From assembly GCF_012927245.1 (NCBI RefSeq), contig NZ_JABBGE010000001.1, positions 186,001 to 250,000 on the forward strand: a DNA stretch of 64,000 bases, written 5' to 3'. How positions within the stretch are numbered: the stretch's first letter is position 1; the number at the start of each line of letters is the position of its first letter. Positions 43,843-52,762 of this stretch are shown here, one piece after another. This DNA comes from Streptomyces sp. R302 (GTDB lineage: Bacteria; Actinomycetota; Actinomycetes; Streptomycetales; Streptomycetaceae). The notes beneath the pieces are model-generated. The model saw nothing but the letters and a program-made list of their open reading frames with translations. It was not told the DNA's origin and ran no database searches. The translations under genes and the position numbers were made by a program.

Positions 43843-46074
43843 ATGTCCAACGAGGGTCAGCCGTTCCGCCCCGCCGTCCTGGAGGGCGTGCTGGAGAGGA
43901 TCACGTACGCCAACGAGGAGAGCGGCTACACGGTCGCCCGGGTCGACACCGGGCGGGGCGCGGGCGAGCTGCTCACCGTCGTGGGCGCGCTGCTCGGTGC
44001 GCAGCCGGGGGAGTCGCTGCGGATGGAGGGGCGCTGGGGGTCGCATCCGCAGTACGGCCGGCAGTTCCAGGTGGACAACTACACGACCGTGCTGCCCGCC
44101 ACCATCCAGGGCATCCGGCGCTATCTCGGCTCCGGTCTGGTGAAGGGCATCGGGCCGGTCTTCGCCGACCGCATCACCACCCACTTCGGCCTGGCGACCC
44201 TCGACGTCCTGGAGGAGGAGCCGGGCCGGCTGATCGAGGTGCCGGGGCTCGGGCCGAAGCGGACGAGGAACATCACGGCCGCCTGGGAGGAGCAGAAGGC
44301 CATCAAGGAGGTGATGGTCTTCCTGCAGACCGTCGGCGTCTCCACCTCCATCGCCGTGCGCATCTACAAGCAGTACGGCGACGATTCGATCTCCGTCGTC
44401 CGCGAGCGGCCCTACCGGCTCGCCGCCGACGTCTGGGGCATCGGCTTCCTCACCGCCGACCGGATCGCCCAGTCCGTCGGCATCCCGCACGACAGCCCCG
44501 AGCGGGTGAAGGCCGGCCTCCAGTACGCCCTGTCCCAGTCCGCCGACCAGGGGCACTGCTTCCTCCCCGAGGAGCGGCTGATCGCCGACTCGGTGAAGCT
44601 GCTCCAGGTGGACACCGGGCTGGTCATCGAGTGCCTCGCCGAGCTCGCCGACGACCCCGAAGGGGTCGTCCGGGAGCCGGTCCCCGGCCCGGAGGGGGAG
44701 CCGGTCACGGCCGTCTACCTGATCCCGTTCCACCGGGCGGAGCTCTCCCTCGCCGGGCAGCTCCGACGGCTGCTGCGCACCCCGGAGGACCGGATGCCGG
44801 CCTTCCGGGACGTGGCCTGGGACAAGGCGCTGGCCTGGCTCGCGGACCGGACGGGGGCCACGCTGGCGCCCGAGCAGGAGCAGGCCGTGCGGCTCGCGCT
44901 GACCGAGAAGGTCGCGGTCCTCACCGGCGGCCCCGGCTGCGGCAAGTCCTTCACGGTCCGGTCCGTGGTGGAGCTGGCCCGGGCCAAGAAGGCGAAGGTG
45001 GTCCTCGCGGCGCCGACCGGCCGGGCCGCCAAGCGGCTCGCCGAGCTGACCGGTGCCGAGGCCTCCACCGTCCACCGGCTGCTCGAACTGAAGCCGGGCG
45101 GGGATGCCGCGTACGACCGGGACCGGCCGCTCGACGCGGACCTCGTGGTGGTCGACGAGGCGTCCATGCTCGATCTGCTGCTGGCGAACAAGCTGGTCAA
45201 GGCGGTGGCGCCGGGCGCCCATCTGCTGCTCGTGGGGGATGTGGACCAGCTGCCGTCGGTCGGCGCCGGTGAGGTGCTCGCCGACCTGCTGGCCCCGGGC
45301 AGCCCGGTCCCGGCCGTCCGGCTGACCAGGATCTTCCGTCAGGCCCAGCAGTCCGGCGTGGTCACCAACGCGCACCGGATCAACGAGGGGCTCCCGCCGG
45401 CAACAACGGGACTGCCTGACTTCTTCCTCTTCGCGGAGGAGGAGACGGAGGACGCGGCCCGGGTCGCCGTCGAGGTCGCCGCGCGGCGTATTCCGGCCAG
45501 ATTCGGACTGGACCCGCGCCGGGATGTACAGGTTTTGGCGCCGATGCACCGGGGACCGGCCGGGGCGGGCGCGCTGAACGGGCTGCTCCAGCAGATGATC
45601 ACTCCGGCCCGTCCGGACGTCCCGGAGAAGCGGTTCGGCGGCCGGGTCTTCCGGGTCGGGGACAAGGTGACCCAGATCAGGAACAACTACGAGAAGGGGG
45701 CGAACGGCGTCTTCAACGGTACGGTCGGAGTGGTGACGGCGCTGGACCCCGTGGAACAGCGGCTCACCGTCCGGACGGACGAGGACGAGGAGGTGCCGTA
45801 CGGCTTCGACGAGCTGGACGAGCTGTCCCACGCGTACGCGGTCACCATCCACCGTTCGCAGGGCAGTGAGTATCCGGCTGTGGTGATCCCGGTCACCATG
45901 AGTGCATGGATGATGCTCCAGCGGAACCTGCTGTACACGGCCGTCACCCGCGCCCGGAAGCTCGTCGTCCTGGTCGGTTCGCGCCGCGCGATCGCCCAGG
46001 CGGTGCGTACGGTCTCGGCCGGCCGGCGCTCTACCGCACTGGCCCATCGCCTCACAGGGGGCGCCCCCGTGTGA
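43843..46074 (+). CDS. recD2: RecD2-like 5'-3' DNA helicase
   Basis: 743-residue superfamily 1B helicase of the RecBC-independent RecD2 type. An N-terminal OB-like region, helix-hairpin-helix repeats (LVKGIGPVFADRITTHFG, LIEVPGLGPKRTRNITAAW; about 98-150), Walker A GGPGCGKS (362-369), DEAS (motif II, VVVDEASMLD at about 442), and the C-terminal UvrD_C-type motif HAYAVTIHRSQGSEYPAVVIP with VTRARK. Full family length, so it likely acts in DNA repair. Monocistronic, divergent from the DUF937 gene. Confidence 0.93.
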   Translation: MSNEGQPFRPAVLEGVLERITYANEESGYTVARVDTGRGAGELLTVVGALLGAQPGESLRMEGRWGSHPQYGRQFQVDNYTTVLPATIQGIRRYLGSGLVKGIGPVFADRITTHFGLATLDVLEEEPGRLIEVPGLGPKRTRNITAAWEEQKAIKEVMVFLQTVGVSTSIAVRIYKQYGDDSISVVRERPYRLAADVWGIGFLTADRIAQSVGIPHDSPERVKAGLQYALSQSADQGHCFLPEERLIADSVKLLQVDTGLVIECLAELADDPEGVVREPVPGPEGEPVTAVYLIPFHRAELSLAGQLRRLLRTPEDRMPAFRDVAWDKALAWLADRTGATLAPEQEQAVRLALTEKVAVLTGGPGCGKSFTVRSVVELARAKKAKVVLAAPTGRAAKRLAELTGAEASTVHRLLELKPGGDAAYDRDRPLDADLVVVDEASMLDLLLANKLVKAVAPGAHLLLVGDVDQLPSVGAGEVLADLLAPGSPVPAVRLTRIFRQAQQSGVVTNAHRINEGLPPATTGLPDFFLFAEEETEDAARVAVEVAARRIPARFGLDPRRDVQVLAPMHRGPAGAGALNGLLQQMITPARPDVPEKRFGGRVFRVGDKVTQIRNNYEKGANGVFNGTVGVVTALDPVEQRLTVRTDEDEEVPYGFDELDELSHAYAVTIHRSQGSEYPAVVIPVTMSAWMMLQRNLLYTAVTRARKLVVLVGSRRAIAQAVRTVSAGRRSTALAHRLTGGAPV

Positions 46075-46252
46075 AAGATCACGGAGGGCTTCCGGAACCG
46101 GGGCGAAGGGGGCAGGATGAGCAGGTTGGCGGCACTGAGTGCCGCCGATTGGCCCAATGGCGACCCCGAGTGCACTCTCCTGAGCCAAGTGGGGGATGGT
46201 AGAGACAGTCAGGGCACCTCGAAGAAGAGGCACTACGTCGGTGAGGGATGAC

Positions 46253-47542
46253 GTGAGCGACAACTCTGTAGTACTGCGGTACGCGGACGGTGAATACACC
46301 TACCCGGTGGTCGAGAGCACCGTCGGCGACAAGGGCTTCGACATCGGGAAGCTGCGAGCCCAGACCGGTCTGGTCACCCTGGACAGCGGATACGGCAACA
46401 CCGCCGCCTACAAATCCGCCATCACCTACCTCGATGGTGAGCAGGGCATCCTGCGGTACCGCGGCTACCCCATCGAGCAGCTGGCCGAGCAGTCCACCTT
46501 CCTGGAGGTGGCCTACCTGCTGATCAACGGCGAGCTGCCGAAGGGCGAGGAGCTCGCCACCTTCCAGAACGAGATCACCCAGCACACGCTGGTCCACGAG
46601 GACGTCAAGAACTTCTTCCGCGGCTTCCCGCGGGACGCCCACCCGATGGCGATGCTGTCGTCCGTGGTCTCCGCGCTGTCCACCTTCTACCAGGACAGCC
46701 ACAACCCGTTCGACGAGACGCAGCGCCACCTGTCGACGATCCGGCTGCTCGCCAAGCTGCCGACGATCGCGGCGTACGCGTACAAGAAGTCGATCGGCCA
46801 CCCGTTCGTCTACCCGCGCAACGACCTCGGCTACGTCGAGAACTTCCTGCGCATGACGTTCTCGGTGCCGGCGCAGGAGTACGACCTCGACCCGGTCGTC
46901 GTCTCCGCGCTCGACAAGCTGCTCATCCTGCACGCGGACCACGAGCAGAACTGTTCGACGTCCACCGTGCGTCTGGTCGGCTCCTCGCAGGCGAACATGT
47001 TCGCCTCGATCTCGGCCGGCATCTCCGCCCTCTGGGGCCCGCTGCACGGCGGCGCCAACCAGTCGGTCCTGGAGATGCTGGAGGGCATCCAGGCCAACGG
47101 CGGCGATGTCGACTCCTTCATCCGCAAGGTGAAGAACAAGGAGGACGGCGTCCGCCTGATGGGCTTCGGCCACCGGGTGTACAAGTCCTTCGACCCGCGC
47201 GCCAAGATCATCAAGGCGGCGGCGCACGACGTCCTCTCGGCCCTCGGCAAGTCCGACGAGCTCCTGGACATCGCGCTGAAGCTGGAGGAGCACGCGCTCT
47301 CCGACGACTACTTCGTCTCGCGCAACCTCTACCCGAACGTGGACTTCTACACGGGCCTCATCTACCGCGCGATGGGCTTCCCGACCGAGATGTTCACCGT
47401 GCTCTTCGCGCTCGGCCGCCTTCCCGGCTGGATCGCCCAGTGGCACGAGATGATCAAGGAGCCGGGCTCCCGCATCGGCCGCCCGCGCCAGATCTACACC
47501 GGCGAGGTCCTGCGCGACTTCGTCCCGGTCGACGAGCGCTGA
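46253..47542 (+). CDS. citA: Citrate synthase (type II)
   Basis: 429 residues from the GTG at 46253, which gives the standard VSDNSVVLRYADGEY start and has GAGGGAT just upstream; a start at 46196 is unlikely. It condenses oxaloacetate and acetyl-CoA into citrate in the TCA cycle. It has the N-terminal beta-domain of hexameric type II enzymes. Catalytic residues: His of GPLHGGANQ (about 264), His of MGFGHRVYKSFDPR (about 303) and Asp of NVDFYTG (about 362). A strong terminator follows. Confidence 0.96.
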   Translation: MSDNSVVLRYADGEYTYPVVESTVGDKGFDIGKLRAQTGLVTLDSGYGNTAAYKSAITYLDGEQGILRYRGYPIEQLAEQSTFLEVAYLLINGELPKGEELATFQNEITQHTLVHEDVKNFFRGFPRDAHPMAMLSSVVSALSTFYQDSHNPFDETQRHLSTIRLLAKLPTIAAYAYKKSIGHPFVYPRNDLGYVENFLRMTFSVPAQEYDLDPVVVSALDKLLILHADHEQNCSTSTVRLVGSSQANMFASISAGISALWGPLHGGANQSVLEMLEGIQANGGDVDSFIRKVKNKEDGVRLMGFGHRVYKSFDPRAKIIKAAAHDVLSALGKSDELLDIALKLEEHALSDDYFVSRNLYPNVDFYTGLIYRAMGFPTEMFTVLFALGRLPGWIAQWHEMIKEPGSRIGRPRQIYTGEVLRDFVPVDER

Positions 47543-47922
47543 GCCGACCCCGCACAGGTCGCCTGAGAAGCCTCCACGGCCGACGGCAGGACGTACAGAA
47601 GCGCCCCGCTCTCCGATCCCCCCACGGGTCGGCGAGCGGGGCGCTTCTCATATTCCCGGAGCGGATTCCCCCCACGGGATCCGGGCCGGGCGTCATGCGC
47701 GCGGTCTGCCGGGGTACGTACGGGAGGGCCGCTCAAAGCTCCCCGTGCACGTGCCCCGGCCGCGCTTGCCTGCCGGGACGTCCCCCAAGACCTCCCGGCG
47801 AACGTCCCCCAAGACGTTCTGGCATCGCCCACTTAGACTCGCGAACAGCCCAGATGGTTACCCCCCAATATCTGTGATCTAGGTCTCTTTGTGAAGGACT
47901 TGTGCGTCACGTGTAGGTGAAA
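47543..47922. other. Intergenic region between convergent citA and copA
   Basis: About 380 bases with no supported gene. It contains the citA terminator, a direct repeat ACGTCCCCCAAGAC at 47778-47791 and 47802-47815 (24-base period), and an unusually AT-rich 90 bases before the copA stop. Confidence 0.6.
47597..47648 (+). terminator. Terminator of citA
   Basis: AGAAGCGCCCCGCT (47597-47610) pairs perfectly with AGCGGGGCGCTTCT (47635-47648), 55 bases after the stop, followed by CATATTC. Confidence 0.85.
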
Positions 47923-50130
47923 TCAACGGAACCGCCGCAGACGAAGGCTGTTGGACACGACGAAGACGGACGAAAAGGCCATGGTCAGGCCCGCGATCAT
48001 CGGGTTGAGCAGTCCGGCCGCGGCGAGCGGTAGCGCGGCCACGTTGTAGCCGAAGGCCCACGCCAGATTTCCCTTGATCGTCGCCAGGGTCCGCCGGGAG
48101 AGCCGGATCGCGTCGGCGGCGACCCGCAGGTCGCCCCGGACGAGGGTGAGGTCGCTCGCCTCGATGGCCGCGTCCGTCCCGGTGCCCATCGCGAGCCCCA
48201 GATCGGCCGTGGCGAGCGCCGCCGCGTCGTTCACGCCGTCGCCGACCATCGCGACCGTACGGCCCTCTTCCTGGAGTCTGCGGACCACGCCGGCCTTCTC
48301 CTCCGGCAGCACGTCGGCGATCACCTCGTCGATGCCCACCTCGGCGGCCACGGCCTCCGCGACGGCCCGGTGGTCGCCGGTGAGCAGCACCGGCCGCAGC
48401 CCGAGGCCGCGGAGCCGGGCGACGGCCTCGGCGCTGGTGTCCTTGACCGCGTCGGCGACGGCGAGGGAGCCGCAGAAGACCCCGTCCCGGGCGACGAGTA
48501 CGGCCCCGGTGGCCACGCCGTCCGGCACGGCCACGTCCTCGGCGGCGAGCAGCGCGGCCCGCCCGGCGAGGACGAGGGCCCCGTCGACGGAGCCGCGGAC
48601 GCCGAGCCCCGGCACGTTCTCGAAGCCCTTGGGGACCGGCAGCTCGCCGACGGGGATCCCGAGGCGCTCGGCGGCGCCGGCGGCGACGGCCCGGGCCACG
48701 GGGTGCTCGGAGGAGTGCTCCAGGGCCCCGGCGAGCCGCAGCAGCTCCCGCTCGTCGGTCCCGGCGGCCGGGTGGACGCCGGTGAGGGTCATCCGGCCGG
48801 TGGTGACCGTGCCGGTCTTGTCGAGGACCACGGTGTCGACCCGGCGGGTGGACTCCAGGACCTCGGGCCCCTTGATGAGGATGCCGAGCTGGGCGCCCCG
48901 GCCGGTGCCGACGAGCAGCGCGGTCGGGGTGGCGAGGCCGAGGGCGCAGGGGCAGGCGATGATCAGGACGGCGACGGCGGCGGTGAACGCGGCGGTCGCG
49001 CCGGCCCCGGAGCCGAGCCAGAAGCCGAGGGTGGCGAGGGCGATCAGCAGGACGGCGGGGACGAAGACGGCGGAGATCCGGTCGGCGAGCCGCTGCGCCT
49101 CGGCCTTGCCGCTCTGCGCCTCCTCGACGAGCTTCGCCATCCGGGCGAGCCGCGTCTCGGCGCCGACCCGGCCGGCCCGGACGACGAGCCGCCCGGAGAC
49201 GTTGACGCAGCCGCCGGTGACGTCGGAGCCCGCGGTGACGTCGGCGGGCAGGGACTCGCCGGTGAGCAGGGAGGTGTCGACGGCGGAGGAGCCCTCGGTG
49301 ACGGTGCCGTCGGTGGCGATCCTCTCCCCGGGGCGTACGACGAAGAGCTCTCCGGTCCGCAGGTCGGCCACCGGCACCCGTACCTCCCCGCCCTCTCTGA
49401 GGACGGCGACGTCCTTGGCGCCGAGTTCCATGAGGGCCCGCAGGGCGGCGCCGGCCTTCCGCTTGGCGCGGGCCTCCAGGTAGCGGCCGAGCAGGATGAA
49501 GGTGACGACCCCCGCGGCCACCTCCAGGTAGATCGCGGAGGAGCCGTCGGAGCGGTCGGCGGTGAGGTCGAAGCCGTGGCGCATGCCGGGCATGCCGGCG
49601 TCGCCGAGGAAGAGCGCCCACAGGGACCAGCCGTAGGCGGCGAGGGTGCCGACCGAGACGAGGGTGTCCATGGTGGCGGCGCCGTGCCGGAGGTTGGTCC
49701 AGGCGGCCCGGTGGAAGGGGAGGCCGCCCCAGAGGACGACGGGGGAGGCGAGGGCGAGGGAGAGCCACTGCCAGTTGTCGAACTGGAGGGCGGGGACCAT
49801 GGCGAGCAGGACGACGGGGAAGGCGAGGACGGCGGAGACGACGAGGCGCCGGCGGAGCGCGGCGAGCTCGGGGTCGGCGGCGCCCTCCTCCTCGGGGGTC
49901 TCGGGCTCCGGAGGCGCGGGTTCCTCGGCGGTGTAGCCGGTCTTCACCACGGTGGCGATGAGCGCGTCGACGCCCACCTCGGGCGCGTGCTCGACGCGGG
50001 CCTTCTCGGTGGCGTAGTTGACGGTCGCGGTGACGCCGTCCATGCGGTTGAGCTTCTTCTCGACGCGGGCCGCGCAGGAGGCGCAGGTCATTCCGCCGAT
50101 GGTCAGCTCGGTGACGGTGGTGCCGGGCAT
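47923..50130 (-). CDS. copA: Copper-translocating P1B-type ATPase
   Basis: 735 residues. N-terminal heavy-metal-binding domain with GMTCASC (about 13-19), then eight membrane helices; the ion-path motif is CPC (IIACPCALGLATP), the phosphorylated Asp lies in DKTGTVTTG, and the ATP-site marks SEHPVA, TGDHRAVAEAV and GDGVNDAAAL follow. The CPC motif with the C-terminal YNVAALPLAA and MAFSSVFVVSNSLRLR helices is that of Cu(I) exporters. Follows copZ on the same strand with a hairpin between. The start is the ATG at 50130 with GGAA upstream; a TTG four codons earlier is in frame. Confidence 0.94.
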   Translation of the reverse strand: MPGTTVTELTIGGMTCASCAARVEKKLNRMDGVTATVNYATEKARVEHAPEVGVDALIATVVKTGYTAEEPAPPEPETPEEEGAADPELAALRRRLVVSAVLAFPVVLLAMVPALQFDNWQWLSLALASPVVLWGGLPFHRAAWTNLRHGAATMDTLVSVGTLAAYGWSLWALFLGDAGMPGMRHGFDLTADRSDGSSAIYLEVAAGVVTFILLGRYLEARAKRKAGAALRALMELGAKDVAVLREGGEVRVPVADLRTGELFVVRPGERIATDGTVTEGSSAVDTSLLTGESLPADVTAGSDVTGGCVNVSGRLVVRAGRVGAETRLARMAKLVEEAQSGKAEAQRLADRISAVFVPAVLLIALATLGFWLGSGAGATAAFTAAVAVLIIACPCALGLATPTALLVGTGRGAQLGILIKGPEVLESTRRVDTVVLDKTGTVTTGRMTLTGVHPAAGTDERELLRLAGALEHSSEHPVARAVAAGAAERLGIPVGELPVPKGFENVPGLGVRGSVDGALVLAGRAALLAAEDVAVPDGVATGAVLVARDGVFCGSLAVADAVKDTSAEAVARLRGLGLRPVLLTGDHRAVAEAVAAEVGIDEVIADVLPEEKAGVVRRLQEEGRTVAMVGDGVNDAAALATADLGLAMGTGTDAAIEASDLTLVRGDLRVAADAIRLSRRTLATIKGNLAWAFGYNVAALPLAAAGLLNPMIAGLTMAFSSVFVVSNSLRLRRFR

Positions 50131-50149
50131 GTGCGGTTCCAAAAAGGGA

Positions 50150-50187
50150 GGAGCGGGGCCGTACCGCCAACGGTACGACCCCGCTCC
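50150..50187 (-). terminator. Strong hairpin between copZ and copA
   Basis: GGAGCGGGGCCGTACCG (50150-50166) pairs with CGGTACGACCCCGCTCC (50171-50187) at 16 of 17 positions around a CCAA loop. On the minus strand it is followed by CTCCCTTTTT, a textbook intrinsic terminator. It should make copZ transcripts outnumber copA read-through. Confidence 0.8.
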
Positions 50188-50208
50188 GACACCGGTGCGG
50201 CGCCCGGG

Positions 50209-50433
50209 TCAGACCAGCTCGTAGCCGGCCTCGTCGACGGCGGCGGCGACGGCCTCGCGGTCGAGCGGGGCGGCGGAGACCACGGTGACCTCGCCGGTCT
50301 TGGCGACGGCGGTGACGGAGGAGACGCCGGGGATCGCGGAGATCTCGCCGGAGACGGCGCCCTCGCAGTGGCCGCAGGTCATGCCCTTGACCTGGTAGAC
50401 GGTGGTCAGTTCGGTCTGCGTCTCGGCGGCCAT
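50209..50433 (-). CDS. copZ: CopZ-type copper chaperone (HMA domain)
   Basis: 74 residues forming one ferredoxin-like heavy-metal-associated domain; Cu(I) binds the two cysteines of VKGMTCGHCEGAV (about 17-24). It would hand copper to CopA, encoded immediately downstream. The promoter carries a CsoR-like palindrome 40 bases before the ATG. Length and motif are typical for the family. Confidence 0.93.
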   Translation of the reverse strand: MAAETQTELTTVYQVKGMTCGHCEGAVSGEISAIPGVSSVTAVAKTGEVTVVSAAPLDREAVAAAVDEAGYELV

Positions 50434-50474
50434 GACGTTCTCCTCTTCGGTTCGGGGCCTTACGGTGACGATGC

Positions 50475-50493
50475 TATACCCCTAGGGGGTATA
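50475..50493 (-). promoter_or_regulatory. CsoR-type operator of copZ-copA
   Basis: Minus strand TATACCCCCTAGGGGTATA, matching the well-known actinobacterial CsoR site (ATACCCCCTAGGGGTAT). It lies between prsW and copZ, and the prsW stop codon (TAG, 50482-50484) is part of it. The csoR gene itself is not in this window. Confidence 0.88.
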
Positions 50494-51459
50494 AAATCCA
50501 GTCCTCTCGGGTGTGGGTCGCGCGAGCGAGCGCAGCCACGCCAGCCCCACCAGTGTCACCAGCACCAGACCGCCCACCGAGAAGAGGGTGAAGAGGTGTT
50601 CCTGTTCGGAGGTGGGCTCCGGGAGGTACCCCTGGGCGAAGAGCGAGCGGTCCAGGTCCGTGGTGGTCAGCTGGAGCACCAGCCAGAGCGCGATCCCGTG
50701 CATCGAGTCCCAGAGCGCGTGCAGCGCCGCCACGCCCAGGTAGGTGCCGATCACCGGCCCGGCGAGGCGGAAGCGGCCGTCGGGGCGGCGGAAGGAGAGG
50801 AGCACCGCGCCGGCGATGGCCGTCCACAGGCCGTGCCCGAAGGGGGCGAGCAGCCCGCGGAGGACCTCCGTCTCCAGGAGGGAGCGCAGGTCGATGCCGT
50901 CCATGGTGACGGCGGCGTTGAAGGCGTACCCCGCGCTCTCGAAGGCGGCGAAGCCGAAGCCGACCGTCCCGCCGAGGACCAGGCCGGCACGCCGGCCGCG
51001 CAGCCACGGCCGGTGGCGGACCACGAACATCAGGGCGGCGAGCTTCACCGCCTCCTCGATCAGGCCCACCCCGAGGAACATCCACAGGGACGGGTGGAGC
51101 AGGTAGTACTCCATGACCGAGGCGCCGAGCACGCCGAGGATGCCGCCGGTGACGAAGCAGCCGAGGATCACCGGGAGCCCGAGGTCGCGGCCGTGCCGCT
51201 CGTACGCCCACAGCACGAAGACGCCCGGGACCAGGAAGCTGCCGAGGAGGATCAGGGTGGGCAGCAGGGTGGTGTTGGCGGTGGCGTACGTGACCACGGC
51301 CGTCAGCGCCCACAGGGTCAGGCCGCCCCACAGGCACCGCTTCCACAGGCCGGGGCGCGGCCCGGCGGGCTCGGGCGGGGCGGGTGGCGGCGGGGGAGGG
51401 GGCTGGTGGGGCTGATGGGGCTGGTGGTGGGGCTGGGGTGTGGGCCGGTGCTCGTACAT
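50482..51459 (-). CDS. PrsW-family intramembrane metalloprotease
   Basis: 325 residues. A low-complexity His/Pro/Gln N-terminal tail (about 1-35), then about eight membrane helices. The PrsW signature is complete: VGLIEEAVKLAALMF (EExxK, about 133), FGFAAFESAGYAFNA (about 170), FGHGLWTAIAGA (about 208) and AALHALWDSMHG (about 244). Such proteins cleave anti-sigma factors or other membrane proteins. The ATG follows GGAGG by eight bases. Its stop lies within the copZ operator, so it may read through into the copper genes. Confidence 0.9.
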   Translation of the reverse strand: MYEHRPTPQPHHQPHQPHQPPPPPPPAPPEPAGPRPGLWKRCLWGGLTLWALTAVVTYATANTTLLPTLILLGSFLVPGVFVLWAYERHGRDLGLPVILGCFVTGGILGVLGASVMEYYLLHPSLWMFLGVGLIEEAVKLAALMFVVRHRPWLRGRRAGLVLGGTVGFGFAAFESAGYAFNAAVTMDGIDLRSLLETEVLRGLLAPFGHGLWTAIAGAVLLSFRRPDGRFRLAGPVIGTYLGVAALHALWDSMHGIALWLVLQLTTTDLDRSLFAQGYLPEPTSEQEHLFTLFSVGGLVLVTLVGLAWLRSLARPTPERTGFYTP

Positions 51460-51523
51460 CCGCGGGCCTCCAAGTCCCTCCGCCGACGGGGCATCTGACC
51501 GGAGCTTATGGTAGATACCCGAT

Positions 51524-52762
51524 ATGTCGCATTCGGGGACCACACTCGTCCTGATCATGGTGATCGCCGTCCTGGCGCCGCTCCTGGCGTACTGGGTGGG
51601 GCGCCGCGTCCCCGTGCCGCTCGCCGTCTTCGAGATCCTCCTCGGCATCGTCATCGGCCCCGACGTCCTCGACTGGGCCCACTCGGACGCGCTGATCGAC
51701 GGCCTCTCGGAGCTCGGCCTCGCCATGCTGATCTTCCTGGCCGGGTACGAGATCGAGTTCGGCAAGGTCCGCGGGGACACCCTCAGGCGCTCGGCGTGGG
51801 CGTGGCTCGCCGCGCTCGCCCTCGGCCTCGCCGCCGGCGTCCTGCTCGGCGGCGGCTACTCCACCGGTGTCTTCATCGGCGTCGCCCTCACCAGCACCGC
51901 GCTCGGCACCGTCCTGCCCGTGCTGCGGGACTCCGGCGGGCTGCGCGGCCGCTTCGGCTCGGTCGTCATGGCCTTCGGCGCGGTCGGCGAGTTCGGGCCG
52001 ATCATCGCCATGGCGCTGCTGCTCAGCGGGCGGACGGCGGCCCAGTCGACCGCGCTGCTCGCGGTCTTCGCCGCGCTCACCGCGGCCGCCGTCTACTGGG
52101 CGCTGCGGCCCCGCCCGCCGTGGTTCGCCAACGTCATCGCCAAGACCCTGCACACCAGCGGGCAGTTCGCGGTCCGCTTCGTCTTCCTGCTGCTCGCGCT
52201 GATGCTCGGGGCGTCGACGGCGCTCGGCCTCGACGTCCTGCTCGGCGCCTTCGCCGCCGGGCTCATCACCCGGCTCGTGCTCACCGGGGCCGCGCCCGAG
52301 GCCGGACCGGAGATCCTGGGGAAGGTCGAGGGGGTCGGCTTCGGCTTCCTGGTGCCCGTCTTCTTCGTCGTCACCGGTATCGAGTTCGACCTGGACTCGC
52401 TGCTCTCCGGCGGCCGGGCGCTGCTCCTCCTGCCGGTCTTCCTGCTGCTCTTCCTGGTGGTGCGCGGCGGCCCGATGTGGTTCCTCGCCCCGCGCGACCT
52501 CGACCGGAAGGACCGGGGCGCGCTGGTCCTGTACGGCTCCACCGCGCTGCCGCTCGTCGTCGCCATCACCACCATCGGCCTGGACGACAAGGCGCTGTCG
52601 GCGGGCGAGGCGGCGGCGCTGGTGGGCGCCGGGATGGTCTCCGTCCTGGCCTTCCCGCTGCTCGCGCTGAAGGTGCGGGCGGGCCGGGACCGGGAGCCGC
52701 AGGAGGGGGACGGGGAGGAGGGGGAGGGGGAGTCGGTCAGCGGGGCGTCGGAGGCGTGGTGA
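51524..52762 (+). CDS. CPA2-type monovalent cation/proton antiporter
   Basis: 412 residues, about 12 membrane helices, Na_H_Exchanger fold (PF00999). Conserved helices include PVPLAVFEILLGIVIGPDVLDW (about 30), LAMLIFLAGYEIEFG (about 66), ALTSTALGTVLPVLRD (about 121) and LVPVFFVVTGIEFDLDSL (about 282). The C-terminal tail after about 388 is acidic (Glu/Gly). It lacks RCK/TrkA regulatory domains. It is divergent from prsW across 64 bases and overlaps the convergent TetR gene by 26 bases. Confidence 0.9.
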   Translation: MSHSGTTLVLIMVIAVLAPLLAYWVGRRVPVPLAVFEILLGIVIGPDVLDWAHSDALIDGLSELGLAMLIFLAGYEIEFGKVRGDTLRRSAWAWLAALALGLAAGVLLGGGYSTGVFIGVALTSTALGTVLPVLRDSGGLRGRFGSVVMAFGAVGEFGPIIAMALLLSGRTAAQSTALLAVFAALTAAAVYWALRPRPPWFANVIAKTLHTSGQFAVRFVFLLLALMLGASTALGLDVLLGAFAAGLITRLVLTGAAPEAGPEILGKVEGVGFGFLVPVFFVVTGIEFDLDSLLSGGRALLLLPVFLLLFLVVRGGPMWFLAPRDLDRKDRGALVLYGSTALPLVVAITTIGLDDKALSAGEAAALVGAGMVSVLAFPLLALKVRAGRDREPQEGDGEEGEGESVSGASEAW

